DNA from: Salipaludibacillus agaradhaerens
GTDB taxonomy: Bacteria > Bacillota > Bacilli > Bacillales > Salisediminibacteriaceae
DNA length: 64,000 nucleotides
NCBI RefSeq assembly: GCF_002019735.1
Contig: NZ_KV917378.1
Coordinates: forward strand, 124,001 to 188,000
Reading direction: 5' to 3'
Position numbers and translations under genes: made by a program. Below the pieces are notes generated by a model. It was not told the DNA's origin. It saw nothing but the letters and a program-made list of their open reading frames with translations, and made no database searches. Of this stretch, positions 28,900-42,737 are shown one piece after another. Numbering within the stretch: the stretch's first letter is position 1; every line of letters begins with the position of its first letter.

Positions 28900-29993
28900 A
28901 ACGACAGCTTATTTTAGAAAATGGTGCGACTTTTATAGGTGAAGGGATCGGTAGTGAAGAGGAAAAAAGCGGTGAAGTGGTCTTTAATACAGGAATGACG
29001 GGATACCAAGAGATATTATCAGATCCATCTTACTGTGGCCAAATCGTCACGCTAACATATCCTTTGATAGGTAATTACGGCATAAACCGTGATGATTTTG
29101 AAAGTGTTAAACCGAGTATTCATGGTCTTGTCGTTCGTGAAGCAACTGATTATCCAAGCCATTTTCGCTCACAGCTTTCCATTGATCAGTGGTTAAAGAA
29201 AGAAAAAATTCCGGGTATCCAAGGGATTGATACACGAAAATTAACACGAATGATTAGAGAAAACGGCACATTAAAAGGTTGCCTTTGCTCAATGGAAGCG
29301 GATATTTCTCAAACAGTTGAGGAGCTGAAAGCCACCCCTTTAGCAGTGAATCAGGTGTCACAGGTCTCTACAAAAAATCAATACATGAATCCAGGTAGGA
29401 AAGAACGGATCGTTTTAGTAGATTATGGTGCGAAGAAAGGCATTGTAAAAGATTTAGTGGCTGATGGTTATGAAGTTGTGGTAGTTCCTTACAATATAGC
29501 AGCCGCGTCATTATTAAGCCTACAACCAGATGGTGTTGTTTTAAGTAATGGTCCAGGAGACCCTACATCTGTACCGGAAGCAATAGAGATGGTTAAGCAA
29601 TTACTAGGGAAAGTACCTATGTTCGGTATTTGTCTAGGTCATCAGCTTTTGGCACTAGCAAGTGGTGCTAAAACAGAAAAGATGACATTCGGTCATCGAG
29701 GAAGTAATCATCCTGTGAAAGACCTTCGTACTGGACAAATTACGATCACGTCACAAAATCATGGGTATACAGTGGAGGCCGACTCTATAAAGCATACTGA
29801 CTTAATCGTTACCCACATCAATGTTAATGACAACACAATTGAAGGGCTAAGCCACAAGAATTATCCTGCTTTTAGTGTTCAATATCATCCAGAAGCGTCA
29901 CCAGGACCTGAGGATGCTAAAGGATTATTTGAAGAATTTAAAACACTCGTTATGCAACAGAAAACGGCTAACAGGGGGAAAACATATGCCTAA
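28896..29993 (+). CDS. pyrAA: Carbamoyl-phosphate synthase small (glutaminase) subunit, pyrimidine-specific
   Basis: Class I glutamine amidotransferase that supplies ammonia to PyrAB. N-terminal CPSase small domain ([35 protein letters not shown]) then the GATase with the nucleophile Cys in [15 protein letters not shown] and the catalytic His and Glu in [12 protein letters not shown]. 365 residues. Placement in the pyr operon makes it the uridylate-controlled copy, in contrast to an arginine-controlled one. Confidence 0.98.
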   Translation: MKRQLILENGATFIGEGIGSEEEKSGEVVFNTGMTGYQEILSDPSYCGQIVTLTYPLIGNYGINRDDFESVKPSIHGLVVREATDYPSHFRSQLSIDQWLKKEKIPGIQGIDTRKLTRMIRENGTLKGCLCSMEADISQTVEELKATPLAVNQVSQVSTKNQYMNPGRKERIVLVDYGAKKGIVKDLVADGYEVVVVPYNIAAASLLSLQPDGVVLSNGPGDPTSVPEAIEMVKQLLGKVPMFGICLGHQLLALASGAKTEKMTFGHRGSNHPVKDLRTGQITITSQNHGYTVEADSIKHTDLIVTHINVNDNTIEGLSHKNYPAFSVQYHPEASPGPEDAKGLFEEFKTLVMQQKTANRGKTYA

Positions 29994-32900
29994 ACGGACA
30001 GACATTCATAAAATTCTCGTAATAGGATCTGGACCGATCATTATTGGTCAGGCAGCTGAATTTGATTATGCAGGTACACAAGCTTGCCATGCCCTTAAAG
30101 AAGAAGGCTATGAAGTTATCTTAATTAACTCTAATCCGGCTACGATTATGACTGACGAGTCTACAGCTGACAGAGTTTATATTGAACCTCTTACACTTGA
30201 GTTTGTCAGCCGCATAATTAGACAAGAACGGCCTGATGGTCTTCTCGCAACACTAGGTGGCCAAACGGGATTAAACATGGCAATGGAACTACATGAAAGC
30301 GGAATTTTAGAAGAGTATGATGTTGAAGTTCTAGGAACGAACCTTAAAGCAATACGTGAGGCTGAAGATCGGGAAGAGTTTCGTTCACTCATGAACCGGT
30401 TAAATGAACCGGTTCCAGAAAGCGATATTATTCATTCTGTAGAAGAAGCTCAATCGTTCGTACAACGTATCGGTTATCCAGTCATTGTGAGACCAGCTTA
30501 TACACTAGGTGGAACAGGTGGAGGTCTCGTTTATGATCATGAGGACTTACTTGAAATTGTCTCAGGTGGTCTAGCTGCAAGTCCGGTTCACCAATGTCTC
30601 ATCGAGAAAAGTATTGCAGGTTTTAAAGAAGTCGAATACGAGGTGATGCGTGATGGAAACGATCAGGCAATCGTCGTTTGTAATATGGAAAATGTTGATC
30701 CGGTTGGTATCCACACAGGTGACTCCATCGTTGTGGCTCCGAGTCAGACGTTAACAGATCGGGAATATCAAATTTTGCGCAATTCATCATTGAAAATCAT
30801 TCGTGCTTTAGGGATTGAAGGTGGCTGTAATGTGCAATGTGCATTAGATCCCCACAGTGAGAATTACTATATTATTGAAGTTAATCCACGGGTTAGTCGC
30901 TCATCAGCACTTGCTTCTAAAGCAACAGGTTATCCCATTGCCAAATTATCAGCAAAAATTGCAGTAGGTTACCAGCTTGATGAATGTATCAATCCGATTA
31001 CGAAAACGACGTACGCGAGCTTTGAGCCGGCACTGGATTATGTCGTGACAAAAATTCCCCGTTGGCCTTTTGATAAATTTGATGCAGCGAATCGAACATT
31101 AGGCACGCAAATGAAAGCAACTGGTGAAGTGATGGCTATCGGGCGAACATTTCCAGAATCGTTATTAAAAGCCATCCGTTCTACAGAGATGGATTTAACA
31201 CACCTAGCTCACGTTAAAAAGAAAGGTCTAAATAAGGAAACCATCATTCCTCGTTTACAAAAAGCAGATGATGAGCGGATTCTTGACGTAGCAGAAGCCT
31301 TCCGATTAGGATTTTCATTAGAAGAAATTCACGATTTGACACAAATCGATCGCTACTTTTTATATCATATTGAAAAAATCATTGATTTAGAAAGAGAAAT
31401 CGCTTCAACTGAATTAACGGAAGAAGCAGTATATAAAGCAAAGCGAGCTGGTTTTTCTAACGAAATAGTCGCTGACTTGGCGGGGATGACGTTAAATGAA
31501 TTAGAAGAATTTTTAAGACGAGCATCTATTCGTCCAGTTTTCAAAATGGTGGATACGTGTGCAGCTGAGTTTGCATCAGCTACACCATACTATTACAGCA
31601 CATACGAAGAGGAACAAGAATCTATTGTGACAAAGAAGCCTTCTATTCTTGTTCTTGGATCAGGGCCCATTCGTATTGGACAAGGTATCGAATTTGACTA
31701 TGCCACCGTTCATACTGTTAAAGCGATTCAGGAAGCAGGTTATGAGGCAATTATTATTAATAATAATCCAGAAACGGTTTCCACTGATTTTGAAGTATCT
31801 GATAAATTGTACTTTGAACCGTTAACGAGTGAAGATGTGATGCACGTTATTAACCATGAGAAACCAAAGGGGGTTATCGTTCAATTCGGTGGGCAAACTG
31901 CTCTTAATTTGACTGCTTCCTTAGAAGAGAGAGGCGTAAATATATTAGGAACATCGTTAGAGAATATGGACGCGGCAGAAGACCGAGATAAATTTGAACA
32001 GAAATTAGGGGCTTTAGACATCCCGCAGCCACTTGGAAAAACGGCAACTTCAGTGGAAAAGGCTATAAGTATCGCAGATTCGATTGGTTATCCTGTATTA
32101 GTAAGACCCTCGTATGTTCTTGGTGGTAGGGCGATGGAAATCGTCTACAATGATCAAGATCTCCTAAGGTATATGGAAAGGGCAGTTAAAGTTAATGAGA
32201 AGCATCCTGTTTTAATTGATCGCTATTTGACTGGGAAAGAAATTGAAGTAGATGCAATTTCAGATGGAGAGACAGTGGTAGTTCCAGGGGTGATGGAGCA
32301 TATCGAACGGGCAGGGGTGCATTCTGGAGACTCGATCGCTGTGTATCCAACACAAAATATCTCCGCAGAAATAAAACAGCAAATTGTTGATTATACTATT
32401 CGCTTAGCAAAAGGATTTCAAATAAAAGGTTTAATGAATATTCAATTTGTCATACATCATGACAAAGTATATGTTCTTGAAGTAAATCCACGTTCAAGCA
32501 GAACAGTGCCATTTTTAAGTAAAATTACTGAAATTAACATGGCTAACTTAGCTACAAAAGCTATCCTAGGAAAGTCTCTGAAAGAACAAGGTTTTGAAAC
32601 GGGTGTATTACCAGAACCTGATCTTGTCTCTGTAAAAGTGCCTGTCTTTTCTTTTGCGAAACTACGAAGCGTCGATATTACTTTAGGGCCTGAAATGAAA
32701 TCTACTGGTGAGGTTATGGGGAGAGATTATACACTTGAAAAAGCGCTCTATAAAGGGTTAGTGGCATCAGGTATGAAAATTCCAGCCCATGGTTCTGTCC
32801 TATTTACGCTTGCTGATAAAGATAAAGAAGAGGCAATGGTTTTGGCCCGTCGTTTCCATCGAATCGGCTATCATCTTTTAGCGACAGCAGGTACAGCGGA

Positions 32901-33194
32901 ACGTATTCGTGAAGAAGGTATTCCGGTCACCGTGGTGGCTAAAATTGGTGAAGGGTCACCTGATATGCTTGATGTCATAAATGAGGGCAAAGCACAATTT
33001 ATCGTCAATACATTGACAAAAGGAAAGCAACCTGCCCGAGATGGTTTCAGAATTCGTCGTGAGGCGGTAGAACATGGCATTGTCTGTCTAACATCAATGG
33101 ATACAGCTGAAGCATTAGTCAAAGTACTGGAGTTGTTTACCTTTTCGGCTGATCCTGTGGGTCAGACGACAAAACAGACTAAGGAAGTGTTCGT

Positions 33195-33198
<4 letters not shown>
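29986..33198 (+). CDS. pyrAB: Carbamoyl-phosphate synthase large subunit, pyrimidine-specific
   Basis: Makes carbamoyl phosphate from bicarbonate, ammonia and two ATP. The 1070 residues show the expected internal duplication: two ATP-grasp halves, starting at [21 protein letters not shown] and at [20 protein letters not shown] (near residue 550), and a C-terminal MGS-like allosteric domain from about 930. The ATG at 29986 with AGGGGGAA upstream is chosen; the frame is open further upstream inside pyrAA, but no homologue starts there. Overlaps: 8 bases with pyrAA, ATGA with pyrK. Confidence 0.98.
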
Positions 33199-35587
<2,389 letters not shown>

Positions 35588-35601
<14 letters not shown>

Positions 35602-36223
35602 AGCAGCAAAACTATTATTAGATGTTGGAGCGGTCTCTCTTCAACCTGAGAAACCATTTACATGGAGTTCAGGCTTGAAGTCACCTATTTATTGTGATAA
35701 TAGGCTTTTGATGTCCTTTCCAGAAGAAAGAAAGCGCATGATGGACATGATGGCTTCATACGTAACGGAGACGTTTGGGCCAGTGGAGGTACTTGCTGGT
35801 ACTGCTACTGCCGGTATTCCTCATGCTGCTTGGATAGCAGACCGGCTTCACTTACCGATGGTCTATGTGCGTTCATCATCGAAAGGACACGGTAAACAAA
35901 ATCGCATTGAGGGTGTATTGTCACCTAAACAAAAGGTGGTAGTCATCGAAGACCTAATTTCTACAGGGGGTTCATCGATAGAAGCGGCTAATGCTGTGAA
36001 AGAAGCTGGGGGCGAGGTTATCGGTATTTGTTCTATTTTTACATATGGATTGCCTGTAGCTGAACAATCTGCAGAAACTTCCGGCTATCGTCTTGCATCC
36101 CTCACTAATTATCAATCATTGCTGGCGACGGCACTTTCATTGAAGCATATTACTGAAGAAGAGCTTGAACAGTTGAAAACATGGCGACACGACCCTAAAG
36201 CATGGTCTGAAAGTCGCCGATAG
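35588..36223 (+). CDS. pyrE: Orotate phosphoribosyltransferase
   Basis: Joins orotate and PRPP to form OMP. PRPP-binding motif VVVIEDLISTGGSSIEAA, FTWSSGLKSPIYCDNR and the flexible-loop stretch VYVRSSSKGHGKQN are visible. I use the ATG at 35588 after GGAGGT; the open frame upstream lies inside pyrF. 211 residues. Last gene of the operon, followed by a terminator. Confidence 0.98.
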
Positions 36224-36270
36224 ATTTTAGCAGCAAAGATGATAAGAAGTTTGTATATAGAATAATGATT

Positions 36271-36312
36271 AAAGAAAGATTGATTCCTTTGTGGATTTTC
36301 AATCTTTCTTTT
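36271..36312 (+). terminator. Terminator of the pyr operon
   Basis: Thirteen-pair stem AAAGAAAGATTGA with TCAATCTTTCTTT, 15-base loop, T-rich end. In the rest of 36313-36716 I see no gene or clear element. Confidence 0.75.
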
Positions 36313-36716
36313 GCTTTCATGGTACTTGATAGAGGATGATTCCTAAAAATATCCCACTTGTAAAAGGCAACGTATGCGTAAAATTAAGAAATTGTAAATA
36401 AACATCATTTTCTAATGGGTTAATCATTTATAACAACCTCTTACGGCTAAATACAGTGAAATAATCGTGTCGTTTTTTATTTCGGAAATCGATATATTAT
36501 ATCTACTGTCAAAAAACGGTCGATCTCACATTGGGGAATTAATAAGGAATGGGTTAGTAAATGAGAGGTCTTGCTAGTGCGCTTAGTTTTACATAGCTTA
36601 AGAGTATATGAGTGAGATAACGGCATAAAAATTTTAGAATAGACACGTGTGTTAGTAGGAGTTGAAGCAAACATCATGTGTTCAACAATTTTTTATGATT
36701 TTTAGGAGGTGGCAAT

Positions 36717-38471
36717 ATGGACATATTTAAACGATTGAAGCAATTTTATTGGCCTTATAAACGTTACTTTTTCTTGTCAATTATTCTCCTTTTATTCGTA
36801 AGCGCTTTTACGGTGGTTTATCCGATCATTCTTCAAATTACTATTGATGACATCGTACTAGAAGGAAACTATCAGTTAGTCCCTTACGTAGCCATTGGTT
36901 TTTTCTTAATTACGTTACTTAAATCGATAGCGGTATATTACCACCAATTTTTAGGTGATTTATTTGGTATTCAATCTGTTTATGAATTGCGAAATGCTTT
37001 ATACAAGAAACTACAGTTTTTACCGTTCCGTTATTATGATAATGCCAGAACGGGAGACTTAATGTCACGGCTCACAGCAGATGTGGAAGCGTTTCGATTT
37101 TTCTTATCATTTGGGTTTGCTCAATTAATTAACTTAGCAATGCTTGTTGGACTAAGCATGGGTATCATGTTTTATTACAGCCCTTTGCTCGCTGTCGTAA
37201 CATTAGCTGCTTTACCCTTCTTAATTATAACGGTTTATCGGTTTGATCAAAAAGTTCATCCGGCATTTTCGAGTATTAGAAAATCTCTCGCAGATATGAC
37301 GACAAAGGCGCAAGAGAATATAAGTGGTATGACAACCGTTAAGTCTTTGTCAAAAGAGAATTTTGAAATGGGAAGATTTGATGAAAAAAATGCTGATTAC
37401 AAGGATAAATTCATTTATACATCTAACATTTGGGCAAGATATTTTCCATTCATGGAGCTTATCGGACAGATTTGTGTCGTTGTGTTACTAGCCTATGGGG
37501 GTTGGCTTGTTATAAATGGAGAGATTCAGCCTGGCGTGCTCGTAGCATTCTTCAGTCTTATTTGGTATATTATTGGTCCTCTTATGAACTTGGGGTTTAT
37601 TATTAATACGTTTTCTCAATCGAAAGCATCAGGGGAGAGGCTCCTACAAGTATTAGATGAACGGGAGGATATTTTTGACAAGCCAGAAGCGATTGAAAAA
37701 CACAGTCTAAAAGGCCATGTTGTGTTTGAAGAGGTTAGTCATCGATATGGTAAAGAGGAAGATCTCGCGCTAAAAGAAGTGTCTTTTGAGGCGTTGCCTG
37801 GACAAACAATAGGATTGATCGGGGCGACAGGATCAGGGAAAACGTCGATAACCCAGTTAATAGCACGCTTCTACGAACCAGATCGCGGATGCATTACACT
37901 TGATGGATTGCCAATTTCTAATTATACATTAAAAACGTTACGCAAAAATATTGGTGTTGTGTTACAAGAATCATTTTTATTTTCTTCCTCGGTAAAAGAT
38001 AACATTTCATATGGGAATCCGAGTGCCACAATGGCAGAAATCATTGATGCGGCCAAACGGGCAGATGCCCATGAGTTTATTGAGACATTGCCCCAAGGTT
38101 ATGACACTGTTCTTGGGGAACGAGGAGGTGGGCTTTCCGGTGGTCAGAAACAAAGAATTGCCATTGCGAGAGCTATATGTGTTAATCCGAGTATTTTAAT
38201 TTTAGATGATGCGACGAGTGCTGTAGATATGGAGACAGAGGCTAAAATACAGAGAGCTTTCCGGGAAGTTATGAAAGGAAGAACGACATTTATTATCGCT
38301 CATCGTATTTCATCACTTATGCATGCTGATGATATTCTTGTACTTGATGAAGGAAGAATTGTGGAGAGAGGAACGCACGAGCAACTGTTACAAATCACAG
38401 ATGGCAACTATCGGCGAATTTATGAGATTCAATTTAGAGATCGAAAGCAATTTTTAGAGGAAGCGAAGTAG
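36717..38471 (+). CDS. Heterodimeric ABC exporter, subunit with degenerate ATP site
   Basis: Half-size ABC exporter of the multidrug (YfiB/YknU/BmrC-like) type. Six membrane segments lie in residues 1-310, then a nucleotide-binding domain: Walker A GATGSGKT (369-376), signature LSGGQ (473-477), Walker B ILDDAT with Asp498 where the catalytic Glu is expected. This Asp marks the non-catalytic site of a heterodimer. GGAGGTGG precedes the ATG. The partner follows after 14 bases. Substrate is unknown; drugs, lipids or peptides are possible. The pair sits where B. subtilis has the cys genes. Confidence 0.93.
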   Translation: MDIFKRLKQFYWPYKRYFFLSIILLLFVSAFTVVYPIILQITIDDIVLEGNYQLVPYVAIGFFLITLLKSIAVYYHQFLGDLFGIQSVYELRNALYKKLQFLPFRYYDNARTGDLMSRLTADVEAFRFFLSFGFAQLINLAMLVGLSMGIMFYYSPLLAVVTLAALPFLIITVYRFDQKVHPAFSSIRKSLADMTTKAQENISGMTTVKSLSKENFEMGRFDEKNADYKDKFIYTSNIWARYFPFMELIGQICVVVLLAYGGWLVINGEIQPGVLVAFFSLIWYIIGPLMNLGFIINTFSQSKASGERLLQVLDEREDIFDKPEAIEKHSLKGHVVFEEVSHRYGKEEDLALKEVSFEALPGQTIGLIGATGSGKTSITQLIARFYEPDRGCITLDGLPISNYTLKTLRKNIGVVLQESFLFSSSVKDNISYGNPSATMAEIIDAAKRADAHEFIETLPQGYDTVLGERGGGLSGGQKQRIAIARAICVNPSILILDDATSAVDMETEAKIQRAFREVMKGRTTFIIAHRISSLMHADDILVLDEGRIVERGTHEQLLQITDGNYRRIYEIQFRDRKQFLEEAK

Positions 38472-38485
38472 GGAGGTGTAACTTA

Positions 38486-40333
38486 ATGTCTGAACAAGAG
38501 AAAAAACATGATAATAAAGTCGATGACACAGAAGCAAAGACTTTAAGTAGATTTCATTATTCAATGGATCAAGCTATAGAAAAGCCTTTTAACTGGAAAC
38601 AGATGTCTCGACTTCTCGATTATATGAAGCCATACTCGAAAAACTTGCTGCCTGTTGCTGTTATAGGGATGCTCCTCTCCACAGCTGTTCGCTTGTTAGT
38701 CCCAATTTTGATTGGTAGCTATGCCCTTGACCATATTATTGAAACAGGAAATATATCATTTTTGTCTATTATGGTTTTAATCATCGCCGGTATGTATGTT
38801 ATTTCATGGGTGGGGAATATAGTAAGGATTAAGTATATGAATAAACTAGGACAATATGTCATTTTTGATTTAAGGAAAACGTTGTTTAATCATATCCAAC
38901 ATTTATCTCACCGTTTTTTTGATCAACGTTCTGCAGGTTCCATCCTTGTTAGAATTACGAACGATGTTAACAGCCTTCAAGATCTATTTACAAATGGTGT
39001 GATTAATTTATTAATGGATATCGTGATGCTCATAGGTATTGTTGTCATGTTATTTATTATTAGTCCAGAATTGACACTAGCTATTTTAGTTGTTTTACCT
39101 CTTATGTTCTTCATTTCAACAAAGCTTAGACGGAATATTAGACGGTCATGGCAAGATGTACGGATTAAGCAATCAATGATCAATTCCCACTTAAACGAGA
39201 GTATACAAGGTATTCGTGTGACGCAATCATATACCCAGGAGAAAGAAAATATTGCTTTTTTTAATCACATGAATGAAGAGAATTTTGCTGCTTGGCGGAA
39301 CGCTACGCAAAAAAGTGCCATGTTTCGTCCATTTGTAGAAATGAGTGGGGCGATTGGTACGGCGATTTTACTTTCTTATGGTGTCTTTTTAATTCAAGGT
39401 CAGACGTTGTCTGTTGGGGAATTTTTCGCTTTTTCACTTTACATTGGCATGTTTTGGGAACCCATTTCGAGATTGGGGCAAGTTTATAATCAATTACTTG
39501 TTGGAATGGCTTCGTCAGAACGAATTTTTGAGTTCCTTGATGAGCAACCGTCAGTTCCGGAGAAGCAGGATGCAAAACGTTTGAAAAATATCACAGGACA
39601 CATTGAATTTAAAAACGTAGAATTTGCCTATAACAGTGATCGCAAAGCATTAAATAATATTAACCTTGAAATGAAGGCCGGTCAAACAGTCGCTTTAGTA
39701 GGTCATACTGGGAGTGGTAAATCAACTATTGTTAATTTAATCAGCCGTTTTTATGATCCGACTAAAGGGCAAGTGTTATTAGATGGTGAAGATTTACGCA
39801 ATGTCAAACTTGACAGCTTGCGTGAAAAAGTAAGTATTGTCCTCCAGGATACATTCATATTTTCTGGTACAATCATGGAAAATATCCGGTTTGGACGACC
39901 TCATGCAACAGATGAAGAGGTAAAGAAAGCCGCTACTGTTGTTGGCGCAAATAAATTTATTGAACAATTAAATCAAGGTTATGAAACAGAAGTGGAAGAG
40001 CGAGGGAATGTTTTATCTGTTGGCGAACGGCAACTTATTTCTTTTGCTAGAGCTTTGCTGGCAGATCCCCAAATTTTAATTCTTGATGAAGCGACAGCAT
40101 CGATAGATACAGAGACAGAGCAATTAATACAACAAGCGTTGCAACGTTTGTTACATGGACGTACTGCCATTATGATTGCTCATAGGTTATCGACCATTCG
40201 AGAAGCTGATAATATTATTGTTTTAGAGCGCGGTAACATTTTGGAACAAGGGAATCATGAGCAGTTAATGGCTCAACAAGGTGAATATTACAATCTTGTA
40301 AAATCACAATTTAAAGTTTTAAATACTGGATGA
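38486..40333 (+). CDS. Heterodimeric ABC exporter, subunit with catalytic Walker B
   Basis: Second half-transporter, 615 residues. It has an N-terminal extension of about 45 charged residues, six membrane segments, and an NBD with Walker A GHTGSGKS, non-consensus signature LSVGE (510-514) and canonical Walker B ILDEAT (Glu535). Together with the preceding subunit this gives one full ATP site (its own Walker motifs plus the partner's LSGGQ) and one degenerate site (partner's Asp498 plus LSVGE). GGGAGGTG precedes the ATG. Confidence 0.93.
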   Translation: MSEQEKKHDNKVDDTEAKTLSRFHYSMDQAIEKPFNWKQMSRLLDYMKPYSKNLLPVAVIGMLLSTAVRLLVPILIGSYALDHIIETGNISFLSIMVLIIAGMYVISWVGNIVRIKYMNKLGQYVIFDLRKTLFNHIQHLSHRFFDQRSAGSILVRITNDVNSLQDLFTNGVINLLMDIVMLIGIVVMLFIISPELTLAILVVLPLMFFISTKLRRNIRRSWQDVRIKQSMINSHLNESIQGIRVTQSYTQEKENIAFFNHMNEENFAAWRNATQKSAMFRPFVEMSGAIGTAILLSYGVFLIQGQTLSVGEFFAFSLYIGMFWEPISRLGQVYNQLLVGMASSERIFEFLDEQPSVPEKQDAKRLKNITGHIEFKNVEFAYNSDRKALNNINLEMKAGQTVALVGHTGSGKSTIVNLISRFYDPTKGQVLLDGEDLRNVKLDSLREKVSIVLQDTFIFSGTIMENIRFGRPHATDEEVKKAATVVGANKFIEQLNQGYETEVEERGNVLSVGERQLISFARALLADPQILILDEATASIDTETEQLIQQALQRLLHGRTAIMIAHRLSTIREADNIIVLERGNILEQGNHEQLMAQQGEYYNLVKSQFKVLNTG

Positions 40334-40513
40334 GTTACAGATGAATGAGCTTATTCACAGAGAGTAAAGTTGTTAAACTAATTAATTATTAGAAGAAGAG
40401 CGGAAGCGCTCACTAATTGAGGATTTGTTTTACGTATTGTAAATGTTGCTCGAATCCCTTACAGATAGACATTTTTCGTGTGATGAATCAATAACTTTTT
40501 AGAACCAGAGCCT

Positions 40514-40553
40514 AAAAAAAGAGAGCTAGCCGTCACGGCTAGTTCTCTTTTTT
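40514..40553. terminator. Bidirectional terminator between the ABC exporter and rqcH
   Basis: A-rich flank, GAGAGCTAGCCG with CGGCTAGTTCTC, T-rich flank. It can serve both the + strand exporter operon and the - strand rqcH. Nothing else is seen in 40334-40640. Confidence 0.88.
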
Positions 40554-40640
40554 AAGTAAGCTGATCAAGTTAACGAATGTATTATACAATGTTGCAATAA
40601 AAGGAGCGATAATAAACGACATTGTGGTGTATCGTTAACA

Positions 40641-42350
40641 TTAATTTTCAGCTAGCTGTCGGATAATGTCTTCGTCTGGTGTCACATAAAGTGTTGTCTG
40701 ATGATCATATGTGACATAACCAGGCTTAGCACCACTTGGTTTTTTAACATGTCTGACTAGGGTATAATCGACTGGAACTTGGCTAGACAGACGGCCTTTA
40801 CTGAAATAAGCAGCTAGATTAGCGGCTTCAAGTAATGTTTTCTCAGTGACATTATGGCTACGAATAATGACATGCGATCCGGGTATATCTTTCGTATGAA
40901 GCCAAGTATCATCTTGTCTTGCTAAACGATTTGTTAAGTATTCATTTTGTTTATTATTCTTCCCAACAAATAAAGGCGTGCCATCTGAGGAGATGTATTG
41001 CTCCACAGCAGGTTTGTCTGATTGCTTCTTTTTTTTATGACGTCGCCGTTTTTTCAAATAGCCTTCCACTTCTAGTTCTTCCCTAATGTCTTCTAAATCT
41101 TTAGTTGAAGCAAACTTAAGTTGTTCTATAAGGGTATCTAAATAGGTCAACTCCTCTTCAGTTTTAACAATTTGCTCTTTCACATAAGCGATAGAATTCT
41201 TTAATTTCTGGTATTTCTTGAAGAATTGTTGTGCGTTGGCAGATGGTGATTTTTGCTTATCTAATGGTATCGTTAATTCTTTTTGTTCAGGATCGTAATA
41301 ATCAACAACAGTTATCTCAGATTGACCAGGTCTAGCAAGATGCATATTGGCTGTTAATAATTCGCCATATTTTTGTTGCTTTTTAGCTTTATCGGCATCG
41401 TCTAATGTATGGTAAAGCTTAGCCATTTTCTTTTTGTTTTTTTGATACTCATTTTTAAGAAACCGTTCAAGATCGTAGGCTTTTTGTTTAACCCGGTCAC
41501 GCTCTGCTTTATCAGCATAAAAACGGTCAAGCATGTCATGAAGGTTCTCAAAATGGCGTCTATCTCCGTCTAAATGTTCTAATGGAAGGAGAGAGAAAGT
41601 ATCTTTAGTTGGTCCATAAATAATCTGCGGTGTGTAATCACTTTTTTTAACAGGTTCAAGGACTTTTAAAAATGCTTTAGGAAGCGTTTCTCTATTTGTT
41701 AACCGGGCCTGATATAGTATCTCGTGTATTATCTGAGGGGACAATCCACTAAATGTATCACGGAGTTGAATGTCCATTTTACCTTGGTTATAATTTAATT
41801 TTTTCAAGAGCAATTCTTCGTCCATCAGAAGAGGGTTTAATTTGTCCTGATGTGGCGGCTCTTTATAAAGTTGCCCAGGAAGGACTGTTCGATATTGAGA
41901 GACAGATGGGGGGATATGTTTCATGCTGTCGAGAATTGTGTTGTTTTCTGTATCGACGAAAATTAAGTTGCTGTGTCGCCCCATTAGCTCAAGAATAAGT
42001 TTCTTATAGGAAACATCGCCTAATTCATTTCGTCCTTTAAATGAGAATGTAACGATGCGTTCTAAACCGTCTTGTTCAATATTTTCAAGAATGCTACCTT
42101 CCAAATGTTTACGCAATACCATACAAAACATCGGTGGCTCCTGAGGGTTTTCAAATTTTATGTTCGTTAAGTGAAATCTAGAGAAAGATGGATTAACAGA
42201 TAAAAAGAGAGCATGGTTTTTACCGTGAGCTCTAATTGTAAGCATTAAATCTGTAGGATATGGTTGGTGAATTTTTGTGATTCTCCCGCTAAGTAATGTT
42301 TGTTGTAATTCTTCAGTAACTGCGCGTGTCACAATACCGTCAAATGACAT
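40641..42350 (-). CDS. rqcH: Ribosome quality control factor RqcH (NEMF/Rqc2 homologue, YloA)
   Basis: Binds obstructed 50S subunits with peptidyl-tRNA and directs C-terminal alanine tailing so the stalled chain is degraded. Domains: NFACT-N (MSFDGIVTRA...GRITKIHQPY), helix-hairpin-helix and long coiled coil in the middle, and NFACT-R with VGKNNKQNEYLT and DTWLHTKDIPGSHVIIR. 569 residues from the ATG at 42350, which has AAAGGAGGG upstream; a longer open frame is not supported. The conserved Asp-Arg pair needed for tailing (D97-R98 in B. subtilis) reads Glu97-Arg98 here (GLERI). It is one of only two - strand genes in the window. Confidence 0.95.
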   Translation of the reverse strand: MSFDGIVTRAVTEELQQTLLSGRITKIHQPYPTDLMLTIRAHGKNHALFLSVNPSFSRFHLTNIKFENPQEPPMFCMVLRKHLEGSILENIEQDGLERIVTFSFKGRNELGDVSYKKLILELMGRHSNLIFVDTENNTILDSMKHIPPSVSQYRTVLPGQLYKEPPHQDKLNPLLMDEELLLKKLNYNQGKMDIQLRDTFSGLSPQIIHEILYQARLTNRETLPKAFLKVLEPVKKSDYTPQIIYGPTKDTFSLLPLEHLDGDRRHFENLHDMLDRFYADKAERDRVKQKAYDLERFLKNEYQKNKKKMAKLYHTLDDADKAKKQQKYGELLTANMHLARPGQSEITVVDYYDPEQKELTIPLDKQKSPSANAQQFFKKYQKLKNSIAYVKEQIVKTEEELTYLDTLIEQLKFASTKDLEDIREELEVEGYLKKRRRHKKKKQSDKPAVEQYISSDGTPLFVGKNNKQNEYLTNRLARQDDTWLHTKDIPGSHVIIRSHNVTEKTLLEAANLAAYFSKGRLSSQVPVDYTLVRHVKKPSGAKPGYVTYDHQTTLYVTPDEDIIRQLAEN

Positions 42351-42737
42351 AAGAACCCTCCTTTCAAAATAAAACGATCGTATAACGTAAGTTGAAGACA
42401 CTTCTTATTTACGGTAACCTTGTATGATTGGTAACAATCTTAATTATGGTAAACGATGATAATTAGTTTAAACAATAGTTCCATATGAAATAAACGTTTC
42501 GTAGATGCTACCCTATTATCCAAAGGGTTTCTTTCAAAGTAAAAAAGTTTTCATTGTAGTTCGTTGACCATTACATTAAAAAGTTAGTAATTAAATGATG
42601 ATCTTTATGATTTAGACGTACTATCACGTTCATATAATGGTAGAAGGCCTCTCATATGCAGAAATGTGTTATAAATTTAACTTGAATGAATGTCATAATG
42701 CAATGTGACAACAAAATGTTCGTCATTAGAAACGGAG

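Noticed and set aside
29875-29985. N-terminal extension of pyrAB inside pyrAA
   Set aside because: CarB proteins start at MPKR; a ribosome site fits the ATG at 29986.
36477-36677. 66-codon - strand frame in the gap before the ABC exporter
   Set aside because: No ribosome site, no recognisable motif, AT-rich noncoding composition.
40334-40640. Possible small gene after the ABC exporter
   Set aside because: Only a bidirectional terminator is visible; no frame with a start and ribosome site.
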